DNA from: Paraburkholderia sp. BL25I1N1
Lineage (GTDB): Bacteria > Pseudomonadota > Gammaproteobacteria > Burkholderiales > Burkholderiaceae
Reading direction: 5' to 3'
Length of the DNA: 64,000 bases
NCBI RefSeq assembly: GCF_003002025.1
Contig: NZ_PVZB01000001.1
Span: 1-64,000, forward strand
Shown piece after piece: positions 24,920 to 34,874 of this stretch (position 1 is its first letter; each line of letters begins with the position of its first letter). Position numbers and translations under genes: made by a program. The notes under the pieces are model-generated. The model worked only from the letters and a program-made list of their open reading frames with translations, was not told where the DNA came from and did no database searches.

Positions 24920-25237
24920 ATGGAACTCCTCGAAAATCATTGGCAACCGCAAACCGGCCTTCAAACCCGCCCGGCGGAGCCTTCCACGGCAGTGGACCGC
25001 GTTCTGATCATTGCGTACCGCAAAAAGAAAAAAGAAAGCCAACGCCGCTTCTGGGCCCGCTTCGGCGTAACGCAGTCGCGCGGCAGCCGGTTCGAATCGG
25101 GCGCTGAAATCCCGGCGCCGGTCTCAATCCTGCTGGGTCTGTATTTCACCAAAACCGTTTCCGACGCCGATCTGGGCCGCGCCGAGCGTGTGCTGTACAG
25201 CCGCGACGCCGCCGCCTTGCTCAACCCGGGTCAATAA
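24920..25237 (+). CDS. rsaL: RsaL-like quorum-sensing repressor
   Basis: 105 residues. The central part (RKKKKESQRRFWARFGVTQS, followed by RGSRFESG) is a compact HTH as in RsaL, a tetrahelical repressor of the luxI gene. Short proteins of this type encoded between luxI and luxR are characteristic of LasI/BraI-like systems, where RsaL gives a negative feedback. It is divergent from luxI, sharing the lux box region, and convergent with luxR; the two 3' ends overlap by 17 bases. Confidence 0.85.
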   Translation: MELLENHWQPQTGLQTRPAEPSTAVDRVLIIAYRKKKKESQRRFWARFGVTQSRGSRFESGAEIPAPVSILLGLYFTKTVSDADLGRAERVLYSRDAAALLNPGQ

Positions 25238-25949
25238 GCCCGAGTTGCGCTGCGATCACGGCCGCCGCACGCCGCGAATTCACACCGAATTTCGTTCTGA
25301 TGTTCTTCATGTGGAAGTTCACCACGGCTTCCGAACAGTTCAGGATGTGGGAGATTTCCCAGGTGGATTTGCCGCGTGCGGTCCATTTCAGGCATTCGCG
25401 TTCGCGCGGCGTCAGTTTGGGCATTAAAGACTGAGCGTGCGTATTCAAATGCCGCTGGCTCGTGTCGATTACCAGGTCGCGCAATAACACCAGATTCGGC
25501 AATGCCACGTTGATATGGCGCCAGAATTCATCGTTGGGATTGTTGTCGTTAACGAAGCACATCATGCCGGCTTCCTGGTTCGGCCCGTGAATCGGCAATG
25601 TCACGCCGGAGCGCAATCCGTGCGAACGGGCTTCCTCGTACATGGAAAGCTGCGCCGCGGTCGTGAAAATGTCGGGCGACCAGATCAGCGGCGTGGCGCG
25701 TGTCGCGCAATGCGCGACGGTCGGGTCGATGTGAACCAGTCCCTGCTCGTCATAAGTACGGCGCCACGTGGGCGCGTACGTGCTGCGCACATAGGCGTCT
25801 TCCAGGCGAATGGTCGGACGCGGCAGCATGGCGATCAAAAGCCTATCGAAGCCCCACGTCTCGGCGAGGCCCGCGATTGCACCGAACCATTCCGTTTCGT
25901 CGGCGGCGTTCAGTAGCGGTGCCATCTGCTCGATAAAATGTAGCGACAA
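25221..25949 (-). CDS. braR: LuxR-family AHL-responsive regulator
   Basis: 242 residues. The autoinducer-binding domain has the conserved set: Trp and Tyr in YAPTWRRTYDEQG, Asp-Pro in HIDPTVAHC and Trp in PLIWSPDIF. The C-terminal HTH is standard (LTPRERECLKWTARGKSTWE, ISHILNCSEAVVNFHMKNI). It should bind the long-chain AHL made by the adjacent synthase and activate at the lux box. Convergent with rsaL; the AT-rich upstream region probably contains its promoter. Confidence 0.93.
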   Translation of the reverse strand: MSLHFIEQMAPLLNAADETEWFGAIAGLAETWGFDRLLIAMLPRPTIRLEDAYVRSTYAPTWRRTYDEQGLVHIDPTVAHCATRATPLIWSPDIFTTAAQLSMYEEARSHGLRSGVTLPIHGPNQEAGMMCFVNDNNPNDEFWRHINVALPNLVLLRDLVIDTSQRHLNTHAQSLMPKLTPRERECLKWTARGKSTWEISHILNCSEAVVNFHMKNIRTKFGVNSRRAAAVIAAQLGLIDPG

Positions 25950-26487
25950 TTTTCACTCTCTCAGGCTCGCAAACATCCCGTTGCGGTTAATTGCGGTACG
26001 GCATTCCGTCCGGTGGTTTTTATCTGCACAATCTATCACCAAAATTTATTTCGCAAAGCGAGAAGTGAATTCTAAACAATGCCAGGCACGGCGCTTTGGT
26101 GAGAATGCGAATGAACCGCTCTTTGTAACTGATTTCTTTGATCGAATTAACATTCACCGATCGTTTATGTGGGTAATTTTCTCGTAGTAGCTGTTTTGAT
26201 GCCATTCATTGGCAGCATTATTGGAGGCATTCCAATTAGCGGCGGCTGCCAAAATTCCGGTCAAAATCGCACTGATTGCCTATCTTGTATGTCCGCAGGT
26301 AGGACGGCTGCCGCGAGATAAACGCCACTGCGATGAGCTGTATTGTCATACAAAAGCGGCACGACGTAGTTTGCAACGTCCGCACCTCGCGCGAAGATTC
26401 GCCAGACTGTGCTCGTCGCCAGGTTGTTTGACAACATTCTCAGCCCAGCGCTACCGCTCGTGCATCTGCGCGAGTTCGGTCACGCCG
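25950..26487. other. AT-rich intergenic region upstream of luxR
   Basis: About 540 bases, noticeably AT-rich between 25970 and 26210. No gene is supported on either strand. The luxR promoter should be near 25950-26050. The right part (26210-26487) may include scrambled 5' sequence of the decayed gene that becomes recognisable at 26488. Confidence 0.45.
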
Positions 26488-26804
26488 CATGAACCGCCGA
26501 CGCGGAAGCATTGTGCGGCGCACGGTCCACGCGTTGCTGCGAGCGGTCAAAACCGGCGATCGCGAGACGGCGCAACGTCTTTACGACACATTCTTGCCGC
26601 TCGAAACTTGTGCGACGACATCTCACTGATCCCCGTGCTCCACAACGCCGTGACGTTTCCAGGATCGCCGACGTCGGGCCGATTTTGCCGTTGCTCAGTT
26701 CGACGCCACCCGAGCATCGTGCGAAGATCGAACACGCCGCGCGGGTGCTGCTCGCGTTGGAGCATGAATTCGCGCAAGCCGACCCCTACCTTGAGCCTTG
26801 AACC
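26488..26804 (+). pseudogene. Dihydrodipicolinate-synthase-family gene, 3' remnant with frameshift
   Basis: Two frames together give the C-terminal part of a DapA-superfamily protein. ATG 26488 reads ...HALLRAVKTGDRETAQRLYD and TFLPLE, then a stop. A second frame continues with RIADVGPILPLLSSTPPEHR and AARVLLALEHEFA up to 26804. GD-x-x-x-A-x-x-x-x-x-x-x-LPL is typical of the aldolase family's C-terminal helices. The catalytic Lys part is not present. Such aldolases/dehydratases act on 2-keto-3-deoxy sugar acids, which suits the neighbouring lactonase and dehydratase, so an original catabolic gene seems to have decayed here. Confidence 0.5.
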
Positions 26805-26810
26805 GCCAGC

Positions 26811-27752
26811 ATGACCGACAACACCCGACGCTATCCCGATCCCTCCATCCGCGTGCTCGATCCGCGCTTCAAACCGTTGATCCTGGCCTCCGCGTCCGTC
26901 GAGTGCCTGTATCAGGGCGCGCGCTGGTCCGAGGGCCCGGTCTGGTTCGGCGACGGCCGCTATCTGCTGTGGAGCGACATTCCGAACGACCGCATCCTGC
27001 GCTGGGATGAACCAAGTGGCACGGTGTCGACCTTTCGCCAGTCGTCGAACAATGCCAACGGCCACACGCGCGACCGTCAGGGCCGCCTCGTCAGCTGCGA
27101 GCATCTGACGCGCCGTGTCACGCGCACCGAATACGACGGCTCGATCACCGTGCTCGCCGACCGCTATCGCGGCAAGCGCTTCAATTCGCCGAACGACGTC
27201 GTCGTGAAATCGGACGGTTCGATCTGGTTCAGCGATCCGACCTTCGGCATCGAGAGCTTCTATGAGGGCGAGCAGCAGGAGTCGGAATTGCCGGCGTGCG
27301 TGTACCGCATCGACGGCCAATCTGGTGAAGTCACCGTCGTCGCCGATGACGTGCTCGGCCCCAACGGCCTGGCGTTCTCGCCGGACGAGTCGGTGTTGTA
27401 TATCGTCGAATCGCGCGGCGAGCCACGCCGCAAAATCCGCGCGTTCGACGTCGACAACAACGGCGGCGCATTGTCGAACAACCGCGTGCTGATCGACGCT
27501 GGTCCGGGCACGCCGGACGGCTTTCGCGTCGATGTCCACGGCAATCTGTGGTGCGGCTGGGGCATGGGCACCGACGAGCTCGACGGCGTGCGAGTCTTCA
27601 CGTCGCAAGGCGAGCCGCTCGGCCACATTGCGCTGCCGGAGCGCTGCGCGAATGTATGTTTCGGCGGGCGGCATCGCAACCGGCTGTTCATGGCGGCAAG
27701 CCACGGACTCTATTCGCTCTACGTGAACACGCAAGGCGTGCAAGGCGGCTAG
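26811..27752 (+). CDS. SMP-30/gluconolactonase-family sugar lactonase
   Basis: 313 residues, a six-bladed beta-propeller of the SMP-30 type. Metal-binding residues are in place: Glu in WSEGPVWFGDG, Asn in FNSPNDVVV and GPNGLAF, and Asp in TPDGFRVD. It would hydrolyse an aldonolactone to the aldonic acid in the cytoplasm. Directly downstream are an ABC importer and an IlvD/Edd dehydratase, so a sugar-acid route (lactone to aldonate to 2-keto-3-deoxy acid) is likely. The sugar cannot be read from the sequence. Confidence 0.88.
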   Translation: MTDNTRRYPDPSIRVLDPRFKPLILASASVECLYQGARWSEGPVWFGDGRYLLWSDIPNDRILRWDEPSGTVSTFRQSSNNANGHTRDRQGRLVSCEHLTRRVTRTEYDGSITVLADRYRGKRFNSPNDVVVKSDGSIWFSDPTFGIESFYEGEQQESELPACVYRIDGQSGEVTVVADDVLGPNGLAFSPDESVLYIVESRGEPRRKIRAFDVDNNGGALSNNRVLIDAGPGTPDGFRVDVHGNLWCGWGMGTDELDGVRVFTSQGEPLGHIALPERCANVCFGGRHRNRLFMAASHGLYSLYVNTQGVQGG

Positions 27753-27991
27753 TTGCCTGACAAGTCGTCGTCAGAGCTCGTGTTCGGCTTCGGGTTTGCC
27801 CTCGGATGCAGCGCGCAAGCCATTGAGCGGCAAGGATTCATCAGGAAAACCGCGGTTTTCGGGGGCCGGTTGCCGCCACGAGTATTGGCTTGACATCAGC
27901 TGTCCCGCTTCGCTATGTTCCATTGGTAGAAAGACACCGCCAGCAGCGCATTCGACCGGCGGATTTCCATACCAAGAAGCGAGGAGACGCA

Positions 27992-29161
27992 ATGACTGTT
28001 TCAGACAGGTTGGCGCTCAGGCTGGTGTCCGTATGTCTCGCGGCGAGCGCCGTTTTCGCATCCGCCGCGCACGCGGCCGACCCGGTCACGCTCAATATCG
28101 TCGACGTGGCCGGCGACCTTCAACTCACGCAAAAGGGCTTCGAGGCCTTCAAGGCGAAGTATCCGAACCTCGTCGCCAATCTCACCTTCACCAATGCGCC
28201 TGCGCCGCAGTTGCCCGGCAAGATCAAGGCGATGCAGGCCGCCGGCCGCTCCGATATCGATCTAGTGCTGACCGGCACCGACGCGCTCGCCGCGGGCATC
28301 GAACAGGGTCTATGGATGAAGCTGATGCCCGAGAACGCGGCGGCGTTCCCCGGCGTGCTCGACAAATACGCGCCGGGTCCGCGCAAGATGCAGGATCTCG
28401 CGCAAGGCTACGGGCTCGAAGTGGCGTATATGCCTGCCGGCCCGCTGCTCGAATACAACCCCGCCAAGGTCAGCGACCCGCCGAAGACACCCGAACAATT
28501 GCTGCAATGGTGCAAGGCGCACCCGGACAAACTGATCTACGCACGGCCGGCGAATTCCGGTCCGGGCCGCACGTTCCTGATGGGCCTGCCGTACGTGCTC
28601 AGCGACAAGGATCCGCAGGATCCGATTCACGGCTGGGACAAGACGTGGGCCTTTCTGAAGCAACTGAACGATTGCATTCCTTACTATCCGGGCGGCACGT
28701 CGGCGGTGATGAAGGAGCTTGGCGAAGGCACGCGCGACATGACCGTGACCGTGACGGGCTGGGACATCAATCCGCGCGCGCTCGGTATTGTGCCGGCCGA
28801 ATTCCGCGTGCAGGCGTTCGACAACATGACGTGGGTGAACGACGCGCACTACATGGTGATTCCGAAAGGCGTGCCGAAGGAAAAGCTCGACGTGCTCTAC
28901 AAGCTGATGAACTTCATGCTCGAGCCGGCGCAGCAGGCCATGACCTATGACGACGGTTATTTCTATCCCGGTCCGGCGATCAAGGGCGTGAGCGTCGAGC
29001 AGGCGCCGGCGCACAGCCAGGACGTGCTGAAGAAATACGGCCGGCCGGAGTACGCGAAGCTGCTGGCCGAGCGCCCGCACGTATTGCCGCTGAATGCCGC
29101 GGCGATGGTTGCGGCTTTCAAGAAATGGGACACCGAGGTCGGCGCGCAGAAGACCAAGTAG
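27992..29161 (+). CDS. ABC transporter periplasmic solute-binding protein
   Basis: 389 residues from ATG 27992, preceded by gaggag. A Sec signal peptide with cleavage near AHA-AD (about residue 29) is clear. The mature part is a family-1/PotD-like solute-binding protein (LNIVDVAGDLQLTQKGFEAF; IDLVLTGTDALAAG; TGWDINPRALGIVP). The longer frame to 27890 has no signal peptide. It is the first gene of a four-gene importer operon and determines specificity. PotD-like relatives bind polyamines, but the neighbourhood points to a sugar-acid-related ligand. Confidence 0.88.
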   Translation: MTVSDRLALRLVSVCLAASAVFASAAHAADPVTLNIVDVAGDLQLTQKGFEAFKAKYPNLVANLTFTNAPAPQLPGKIKAMQAAGRSDIDLVLTGTDALAAGIEQGLWMKLMPENAAAFPGVLDKYAPGPRKMQDLAQGYGLEVAYMPAGPLLEYNPAKVSDPPKTPEQLLQWCKAHPDKLIYARPANSGPGRTFLMGLPYVLSDKDPQDPIHGWDKTWAFLKQLNDCIPYYPGGTSAVMKELGEGTRDMTVTVTGWDINPRALGIVPAEFRVQAFDNMTWVNDAHYMVIPKGVPKEKLDVLYKLMNFMLEPAQQAMTYDDGYFYPGPAIKGVSVEQAPAHSQDVLKKYGRPEYAKLLAERPHVLPLNAAAMVAAFKKWDTEVGAQKTK

Positions 29162-29250
29162 CTTCCGCTCCCGCAGTGCACGCACGCATGCCGTCTCGAT
29201 CCCCACGTGATCTATGACGGCGTGCGCCTCGCGCGTATCAGGAAACCGCC

Positions 29251-30330
29251 ATGAAGCATCACTTTGAACAGTTGCGGCTCGACTCCGTGAGCCGCAGTTT
29301 CACGAATGCGGAAGGCCAGGCGATCGCGGCACTGCGGGGACTCGATCTGACCATCCAGCGTGGCGAGTTCATCGCGTTGCTGGGGCCGTCCGGTTGCGGC
29401 AAATCGACGGCGCTCAATTGCATCGCCGGATTGCAGCCGTTGAGCAGCGGCGGCATCTGGCTCGACGACAAACGCATCGACGTGTTGCCGCCGGAGAAGC
29501 GCGGTTTCGGCATGGTGTTTCAGAACTACGCGCTGTTTCCGCATATGAGCGTGCTCGACAACGTCGGCTTTGGTTTGAAGATGCGCGGCATCGGCAGGAG
29601 CGAAGCCGTGCGCCGGGTGCGTGAAGCGTTGCAACTCGTGCAACTCGTCGGGCACGAGCGCAAGCTGCCTGGACAACTGTCCGGTGGCCAGCAGCAACGC
29701 GTCGCGATTGCGCGCGCGATCGTGATCGAGCCGCCGCTGATCCTGATGGACGAACCGCTGTCGAATCTCGACACCAAGCTGCGCATCGAAATGCGCGCGG
29801 AGATTCGCCGCATCCATAGCCAGCTCGAGCGCGCGACGCTTTACGTGACGCACGATCAGGACGAGGCGCTGTCCATGGCCGATCGCATCGTCGTGATGAG
29901 GGAGGGCGTGGTGCAGCAGGTCGCCACGCCGAAAGAGGTCTATACGCGGCCGCAGAATCTGCACGTCGCGCGCTTCATGGGCTATCGCAACGTGGCCGAG
30001 TTCGAACTCGAAGGCACGCAAGGCGAAGGCGTGCTGGTGAGCGCGAACGGTGTGCGTCTGCTTGGCACGCCAATGGCCGGCTTCAACAGCAAACGCGTGA
30101 GCGTCGCGCTGCGTCCCGAGGATATGGAGCGCGCCGCGCCCGGCGCGGAGAATGCCTTCCATGCGTTGGTGACGACCGTCGAATACGGCGGCCGCGATTC
30201 GCTGCTGCACGTGAAGACGGCGTTCGGCGATATCTGGGCGCGCGTCGGCGGAGAATTCGAAGAGGGCGAGCGAATCAGCTTGCGGGTGCCGCCGTCGCGC
30301 ACGCTCGTCTACGACGCGGAGACGGCATGA
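29251..30330 (+). CDS. ABC transporter ATP-binding protein (PotA/UgpC-like)
   Basis: 359 residues. Walker A GPSGCGKST (about 47-55), Q-loop VFQNYALFPHM, signature LSGGQQQR, Walker B LILMDEP and the H-loop YVTHDQDEA are all intact. The C-terminal ~110 residues form a TOBE regulatory domain. It powers the importer formed with the two permeases immediately downstream (4-base overlap with the first). Confidence 0.93.
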   Translation: MKHHFEQLRLDSVSRSFTNAEGQAIAALRGLDLTIQRGEFIALLGPSGCGKSTALNCIAGLQPLSSGGIWLDDKRIDVLPPEKRGFGMVFQNYALFPHMSVLDNVGFGLKMRGIGRSEAVRRVREALQLVQLVGHERKLPGQLSGGQQQRVAIARAIVIEPPLILMDEPLSNLDTKLRIEMRAEIRRIHSQLERATLYVTHDQDEALSMADRIVVMREGVVQQVATPKEVYTRPQNLHVARFMGYRNVAEFELEGTQGEGVLVSANGVRLLGTPMAGFNSKRVSVALRPEDMERAAPGAENAFHALVTTVEYGGRDSLLHVKTAFGDIWARVGGEFEEGERISLRVPPSRTLVYDAETA

Positions 30331-31205
30331 ACACGCCCACGCTGTCGCCGCCGCTCGCGCCGCGCGACGCCAAGGCGTGGCTCGTCGCGCCGGCGTTGCT
30401 GTTCATCGTCGCGTTGTTCATCTATCCGTTCGCGTACGGTCTGGTGCTGTCGTTCCGGCCGATGAACGGCGGTGGCCTCTGGGCCAACTATCTGGCCTTT
30501 TTCACCGACACGTCGATGTGGCCGACGATTTTCGTCACGCTCAAGCTCTCGGTGCCGGCCACGCTGATCAACGTGGGCGTCTCGGTGCCGGTGGCATTCG
30601 CGTTGCGCCGCTACTCGCGCTATCAGAAGTTCGTCACGACGCTGCTGGTAATTCCCGTAACCCTCGGCACCGTGTTGATCGCGGACGGCATGCTCACGTA
30701 CTTCGGCCCGAACGGATGGTTTCCGCAAGCGCTCCACGGCCTGCATCTCTATGCGCGCGAAGTGCGCCTCACGCATAACTTCTGGGGCGTGCTGATTTCA
30801 CTGATCGTGTCGGGCTTTCCGTTTGCGTTTCTCTTGACGCTGTCGTACGTGACCGGCATCGACCCGACGCTCGCGGCCGCGGCCGCGACGCTCGGCGCGA
30901 GTCCGTGGCAGCAGTTTCGCCGCATCTATCTGCCGCTGCTGGTTCCGGGGTTGACGATGGCGGCGTGTCTGTCGTTTGTGCAGGCGTTTTCGGTATTTCC
31001 GTCGGCGGTGCTGCTCGGCGCGCCAGCCGGGCCGACGCGCGTAATGTCGATCGCCGCCGCCGAAGCCGCGTTCGAAAGTTACGACTATTCGCTGGCGTCC
31101 GCGATCGCGATGGTGATGGGCTTCGTGCAGTTGCTGGTGGTTGCCGCGCTGCTCGGCGCGCGCCGCTTCTTCTACAGCGGTCCGGCCACCGGAGGCAAAG
31201 GCTGA
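30327..31205 (+). CDS. ABC transporter permease 1
   Basis: 292 residues, six predicted membrane helices. The EAA coupling loop is at ~190 (DPTLAAAAATLGASPWQQFR). ATG overlaps the ATPase stop (ATGA) and its own stop overlaps the next permease start. PotB-like inner-membrane subunit. Confidence 0.9.
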   Translation: MNTPTLSPPLAPRDAKAWLVAPALLFIVALFIYPFAYGLVLSFRPMNGGGLWANYLAFFTDTSMWPTIFVTLKLSVPATLINVGVSVPVAFALRRYSRYQKFVTTLLVIPVTLGTVLIADGMLTYFGPNGWFPQALHGLHLYAREVRLTHNFWGVLISLIVSGFPFAFLLTLSYVTGIDPTLAAAAATLGASPWQQFRRIYLPLLVPGLTMAACLSFVQAFSVFPSAVLLGAPAGPTRVMSIAAAEAAFESYDYSLASAIAMVMGFVQLLVVAALLGARRFFYSGPATGGKG

Positions 31206-32143
31206 TGACGACCGATCATCGCGCGGCGCAGCCTTCGTGGTCCGCGTCGGCATCAAAGGATCACGACGACGGTGCGCGCGAGCCGGATAAGCGCACCGGT
31301 CACACCCGCCAGCGCACCAGCGTGCCAGGCCGCGTCTGGCGCGTGCTGGTGTGGGGCGCGATGGTGTTCTTCCTCGTCAACGTGGTGCTGCTGATCGCGA
31401 CCGTGGCGGTCAATTCGGTGGCGACGCGCTGGTTCGGCACCTTGTTGCCGCAAGGCTTCACGCTGCATTGGTATGCGCAGGCGTGGAGCGACTTCCAGTT
31501 GGCGAGCGTATTGTGGGTGACCGTCGAGGTAGTCGGCGCAGTTGTGCTGCTGTCGGTCCTGCTCGGCGTACCGGCGGCGTATGCGCTCGCGCGTGTGCAA
31601 TTTCCGGGCAAGCGCATCGCGACGCTGATCTTTTTGTTGCCGCTGATGGTGCCGCCCGTCACGTACGGCATTCCCATGGCGACGGTGATGTACAAGGTCG
31701 GTCTGGCCGGCACGCTGAGCGGCGTGATTCTGGCCAACCTGGTGCCGGCGTTGCCGTTCGTGATTCTCGTGATGACGCCCTTCATCGAACAGATCGATCC
31801 GAATCTCGAATCGGCGGCACGCATTTTCGGCGCCAACACGTTCCGCTATTTCCGCTATGTGCTGCTGCCGCTGCTCGTGCCCGGCATGCTGGCGGCGGGC
31901 TTGCTGGTGCTGGTGCGCACCATCGGCATGTTCGAGCTGACTTTTTTCACCGCGGGTCCCGCGACGCAAACGCTCGTGGTCGCGCTGTACTACGCTGTAT
32001 TTTCAACCGGCGTGCGCGCGCCGCAATCGATCGATGCGATGGCGATGATCTACATGGCGATCACGCTGATCTGGGTGCTGATCGCACTGCAATTCGTGAG
32101 CCCGACGCAGATCGTGTCGCGCGTGAAGGAACAGAAGCGCTGA
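31205..32143 (+). CDS. ABC transporter permease 2
   Basis: 312 residues from ATG 31205, which overlaps the TGA of permease 1. A ~40-residue charged cytoplasmic tail precedes six helices. The EAA loop is visible ([20 protein letters not shown]). PotC-like. The large open frame extending back to 30905 is a shadow of permease 1. Confidence 0.9.
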   Translation: MTTDHRAAQPSWSASASKDHDDGAREPDKRTGHTRQRTSVPGRVWRVLVWGAMVFFLVNVVLLIATVAVNSVATRWFGTLLPQGFTLHWYAQAWSDFQLASVLWVTVEVVGAVVLLSVLLGVPAAYALARVQFPGKRIATLIFLLPLMVPPVTYGIPMATVMYKVGLAGTLSGVILANLVPALPFVILVMTPFIEQIDPNLESAARIFGANTFRYFRYVLLPLLVPGMLAAGLLVLVRTIGMFELTFFTAGPATQTLVVALYYAVFSTGVRAPQSIDAMAMIYMAITLIWVLIALQFVSPTQIVSRVKEQKR

Positions 32144-32177
32144 AGGAAGTCCCCTTCGGGGTACGGCGAAAGACATC

Positions 32178-33950
32178 GTGGAGCTGACGTTGACGAAGAG
32201 AAAGAAACCCGAAGAACTGCGCAGCCATCGCTGGTACGGCGTGAACGATCTGCGCTCGTTCGGCCACCGTTCGCGCACCGCGCAAATGGGCTACGACCGC
32301 GAGGAATACGCCGGCAAACCGGTCATTGCGATTCTCAACACGTGGAGCGAGATCAACGCGTGCCACACGCACTTCAAGCAGCGCGTGGAGGAAGTGAAGC
32401 GCGGCATCTGGCAGGCCGGTGGCTTTCCGGTCGAACTGCCGGTGCAGACGCTTTCCGAGCCGTTCCAGAAGCCCACCACGATGCTGTATCGCAACTTCCT
32501 CGCCATGGAAGCCGAGGAAACGCTGCGCTCCTATCCCGCCGACGGCGTGGTGCTGATGGGCGGCTGCGACAAGACCACGCCCGCTTTGCTGATGGGCGCG
32601 ATCTCGATGGACCTGCCGGCGATTTTTCTGCCCGCCGGCCCGATGCTGCGCGGGAACTGGAACGGCACGACGCTCGGCTCCGGTTCCGACGTCTGGAAAT
32701 ACTGGGCCGAATTGCGCGCGGGCACGATCACGCAAGACGACTGGCAAGGCCTGGAAGGCGGCATTGCGCGCTCGCCTGGGCACTGCATGACCATGGGCAC
32801 CGCGTCGACCATGACGAGCGCGGCTGAAGCGCTCGGCTTCACGCTGCCCGGTTTCGCGTCGATTCCCGCCGCGGATTCCCGTCATGCGCAGATGGCGGCG
32901 AAAACCGGCATGCGCATCGTCGAGATGGTGTGGGAGGACCTCAAGCCCTCGGATCTGCTCACCGCGGGTTCTGTCGACAACGCCGTGACCACGTGCCTCG
33001 CGCTGTCCGGTTCGACCAACGCGATCGTGCACATGATCGCGCTCGCGCGCCGCGCCGGCATCGAGTTGACGCTCGATCGCTACGACGACATCTCGCGCCA
33101 CACGCCGGTGTTGGCCAACGTTCGTCCGACCGGTGCGTATCTGATGGAGGACTTTTTCTATGCGGGTGGTTTGCGGGCCTTGCTCGCCGAATTAGGCGAG
33201 CTGATCGACCGTTCGCAGAAAACCGTCAACGGCCGCACGCTCGGAGAGAACCTGGAAGGCGCGGAAATTTTCAACGACGATGTGATCCGCCGGCGTGACA
33301 AGCCGCTGCTGCCCAATAGCGGGCTCGCGGTGCTACGCGGCAATATCGCGCCCGACGGCGCTGTGATCAAACCCGGCGCCGCCGAACCGCTTCTGCTCGT
33401 GCACACCGGCCGCGCGGTAGTGTTCAAGGACTATCACGACATGGCCGCGCGCATCGACGACGAGGCGCTCGATATCGACGAGAACTGCGTGATCGTGCTT
33501 CAGCATGCCGGACCGGTCGGCGCTCCGGGGATGCCTGAATGGGGGCAATTACCCATCCCGCGGAAATTGCTGCAGAAAGGCGTGCGCGACATGGTGCGCA
33601 TATCCGATGCGCGGATGAGCGGGACGAGTTACGGCGCGTGCGTGCTGCATGTCGCGCCGGAGTCGTTCATCGGCGGGCCGTTCGCGTTGGTGGAGAGCGG
33701 CGACATGATCGAGCTTGACGTGCCGCAACGCAAACTCAACCTGCTGGTGACGGATGATGAACTCGCGCGGCGCAAGGCCGCGTGGGTCAAGCCGGCGCCG
33801 CGTTTCACGCGCGGCTACGGCGCGATGCATCAGGTGCATGTGATGCAGGCCAATCAAGGCTGCGATTTCGATTTTCTGCAACGCCGCGGCGCGCAAGCGG
33901 CCCCGGATGCGGACGCCGCGAACAACACGGGCGAGCCGGAGATTCACTGA
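32178..33950 (+). CDS. IlvD/Edd-family dehydratase (aldonate dehydratase type)
   Basis: 590 residues from GTG 32178; TTG 32190 has a better-spaced Shine-Dalgarno (ggag, 6 bases) and may be the true start. The three cysteines of the [2Fe-2S] cluster are present in [20 protein letters not shown] and [14 protein letters not shown]. The sequence resembles sugar-acid dehydratases such as L-arabinonate dehydratase more than IlvD ([17 protein letters not shown]; final [14 protein letters not shown]). The reaction is aldonate to 2-keto-3-deoxyaldonate plus water. It follows the importer by 34 bases and completes the sugar-acid block; the downstream aldolase gene is only a remnant at 26488. Confidence 0.88.
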   Translation: MELTLTKRKKPEELRSHRWYGVNDLRSFGHRSRTAQMGYDREEYAGKPVIAILNTWSEINACHTHFKQRVEEVKRGIWQAGGFPVELPVQTLSEPFQKPTTMLYRNFLAMEAEETLRSYPADGVVLMGGCDKTTPALLMGAISMDLPAIFLPAGPMLRGNWNGTTLGSGSDVWKYWAELRAGTITQDDWQGLEGGIARSPGHCMTMGTASTMTSAAEALGFTLPGFASIPAADSRHAQMAAKTGMRIVEMVWEDLKPSDLLTAGSVDNAVTTCLALSGSTNAIVHMIALARRAGIELTLDRYDDISRHTPVLANVRPTGAYLMEDFFYAGGLRALLAELGELIDRSQKTVNGRTLGENLEGAEIFNDDVIRRRDKPLLPNSGLAVLRGNIAPDGAVIKPGAAEPLLLVHTGRAVVFKDYHDMAARIDDEALDIDENCVIVLQHAGPVGAPGMPEWGQLPIPRKLLQKGVRDMVRISDARMSGTSYGACVLHVAPESFIGGPFALVESGDMIELDVPQRKLNLLVTDDELARRKAAWVKPAPRFTRGYGAMHQVHVMQANQGCDFDFLQRRGAQAAPDADAANNTGEPEIH

Positions 33951-34052
33951 GTCGGCGAGGGCCGCCTGGAGCGTGAAACGGCCGCTGCGGAGCGGTGCCA
34001 ACACGCAGAGAAGGCGCGATGCGGCTCAAGCGCATCGCGTGAATCCTTCACT

Positions 34053-34658
34053 TCAATAGCCGACGCGATACACGCGACCAGTCTGCGCGCTTTCCACGCT
34101 GCGCAGATAGGCCATCGCCGCGCGCTGCGCCGTCACCGGCTCGAAGCCGCGGAAGTAGGGCGCATAAGCGTCCATCGCTTCGGTGAGCACGGTTGGGCTC
34201 ACCAGGTTGATGCGAATGCCGCGCGGCAATTCGATCGCCGCGCCGCGCACGAAACCTTCGAGTGCCAGATTGACGGTGGTCGCGCTCGCGCCTTGCAGAA
34301 TCGGTTCGTCAGCGAGGATGCCGCTTGTCAGCGTAAACGAGCCGCCGTCGTTCACATATTGCTGACCCGCGAGCACCACGTTGATCTGGCCCATCAGCTT
34401 GTCGCGCAGGCCGACCCAGAACTGCTCGATGCTCATCTCGGGGAGCGGGCCGAAATGCACTTTGCCGGTCGCGGTGACAACGCCGTCCACTTTGCCGATC
34501 TCGCGAAAGAGCCGCTCGACACTCGCCGGGTCGGTGCTGTCGACGTGGTATTGCCCGCGCGTCGCGCCTACTTCGATCACTTCATGGCGCGCCTTCAGTT
34601 CCGCGCTCACCGCCTGGCCCAGCGTGCCGGTGGCGCCGATCACGACGATCTTTTTCAT
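34053..34658 (-). CDS. Atypical short-chain dehydrogenase lacking the Tyr-Lys pair
   Basis: 201 residues from ATG 34658 with RBS ggag. The N-terminal Rossmann motif is normal (VVIGATGTLGQAVSAEL) and a Ser precedes the active-site helix (FTLTSGILAD). But the usual YxxxK is missing: the helix reads QGASATTVNLALEGFVRG. It resembles the second SDR at 57040-57633 in length and in this substitution, so the two belong to one subfamily. It may still bind NAD(P) but is unlikely to be a classical dehydrogenase. Confidence 0.75.
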   Translation of the reverse strand: MKKIVVIGATGTLGQAVSAELKARHEVIEVGATRGQYHVDSTDPASVERLFREIGKVDGVVTATGKVHFGPLPEMSIEQFWVGLRDKLMGQINVVLAGQQYVNDGGSFTLTSGILADEPILQGASATTVNLALEGFVRGAAIELPRGIRINLVSPTVLTEAMDAYAPYFRGFEPVTAQRAAMAYLRSVESAQTGRVYRVGY

Positions 34659-34766
34659 CTGCTGCTCCGTTGAAGGTTGACGTGCCGTTGATTCTGCCGA
34701 TGTTTGGCAGACGGAAACAGCCTCGTCCACGCGCAGGTCCTGCAACCCTGAGTTTCTAATCGAAGT

Positions 34767-34802
34767 AAAAGCGCGCACCGTGAATCAAACGGTGCGCGCT
34801 TC
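34767..34802 (-). terminator. Intrinsic terminator of the 34875-35330 gene
   Basis: The arms aagcgcgcaccgt and acggtgcgcgctt pair perfectly around a 7-base loop. On the minus strand the hairpin is followed by TTTT. It lies 70 bases beyond the stop of the minus-strand gene. Confidence 0.7.
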
Positions 34803-34874
34803 GCAATACACGGATTAATTAGGGTCCGCGCGAGACTTCAAACGTGCAGGCAAATGTGAAGACTGCGCGAATGT

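Noticed and set aside
30905..31204. Upstream extension of ABC permease 2
   Set aside because: The extension lies wholly inside permease 1; ATG 31205 with stop-start overlap is the normal start.
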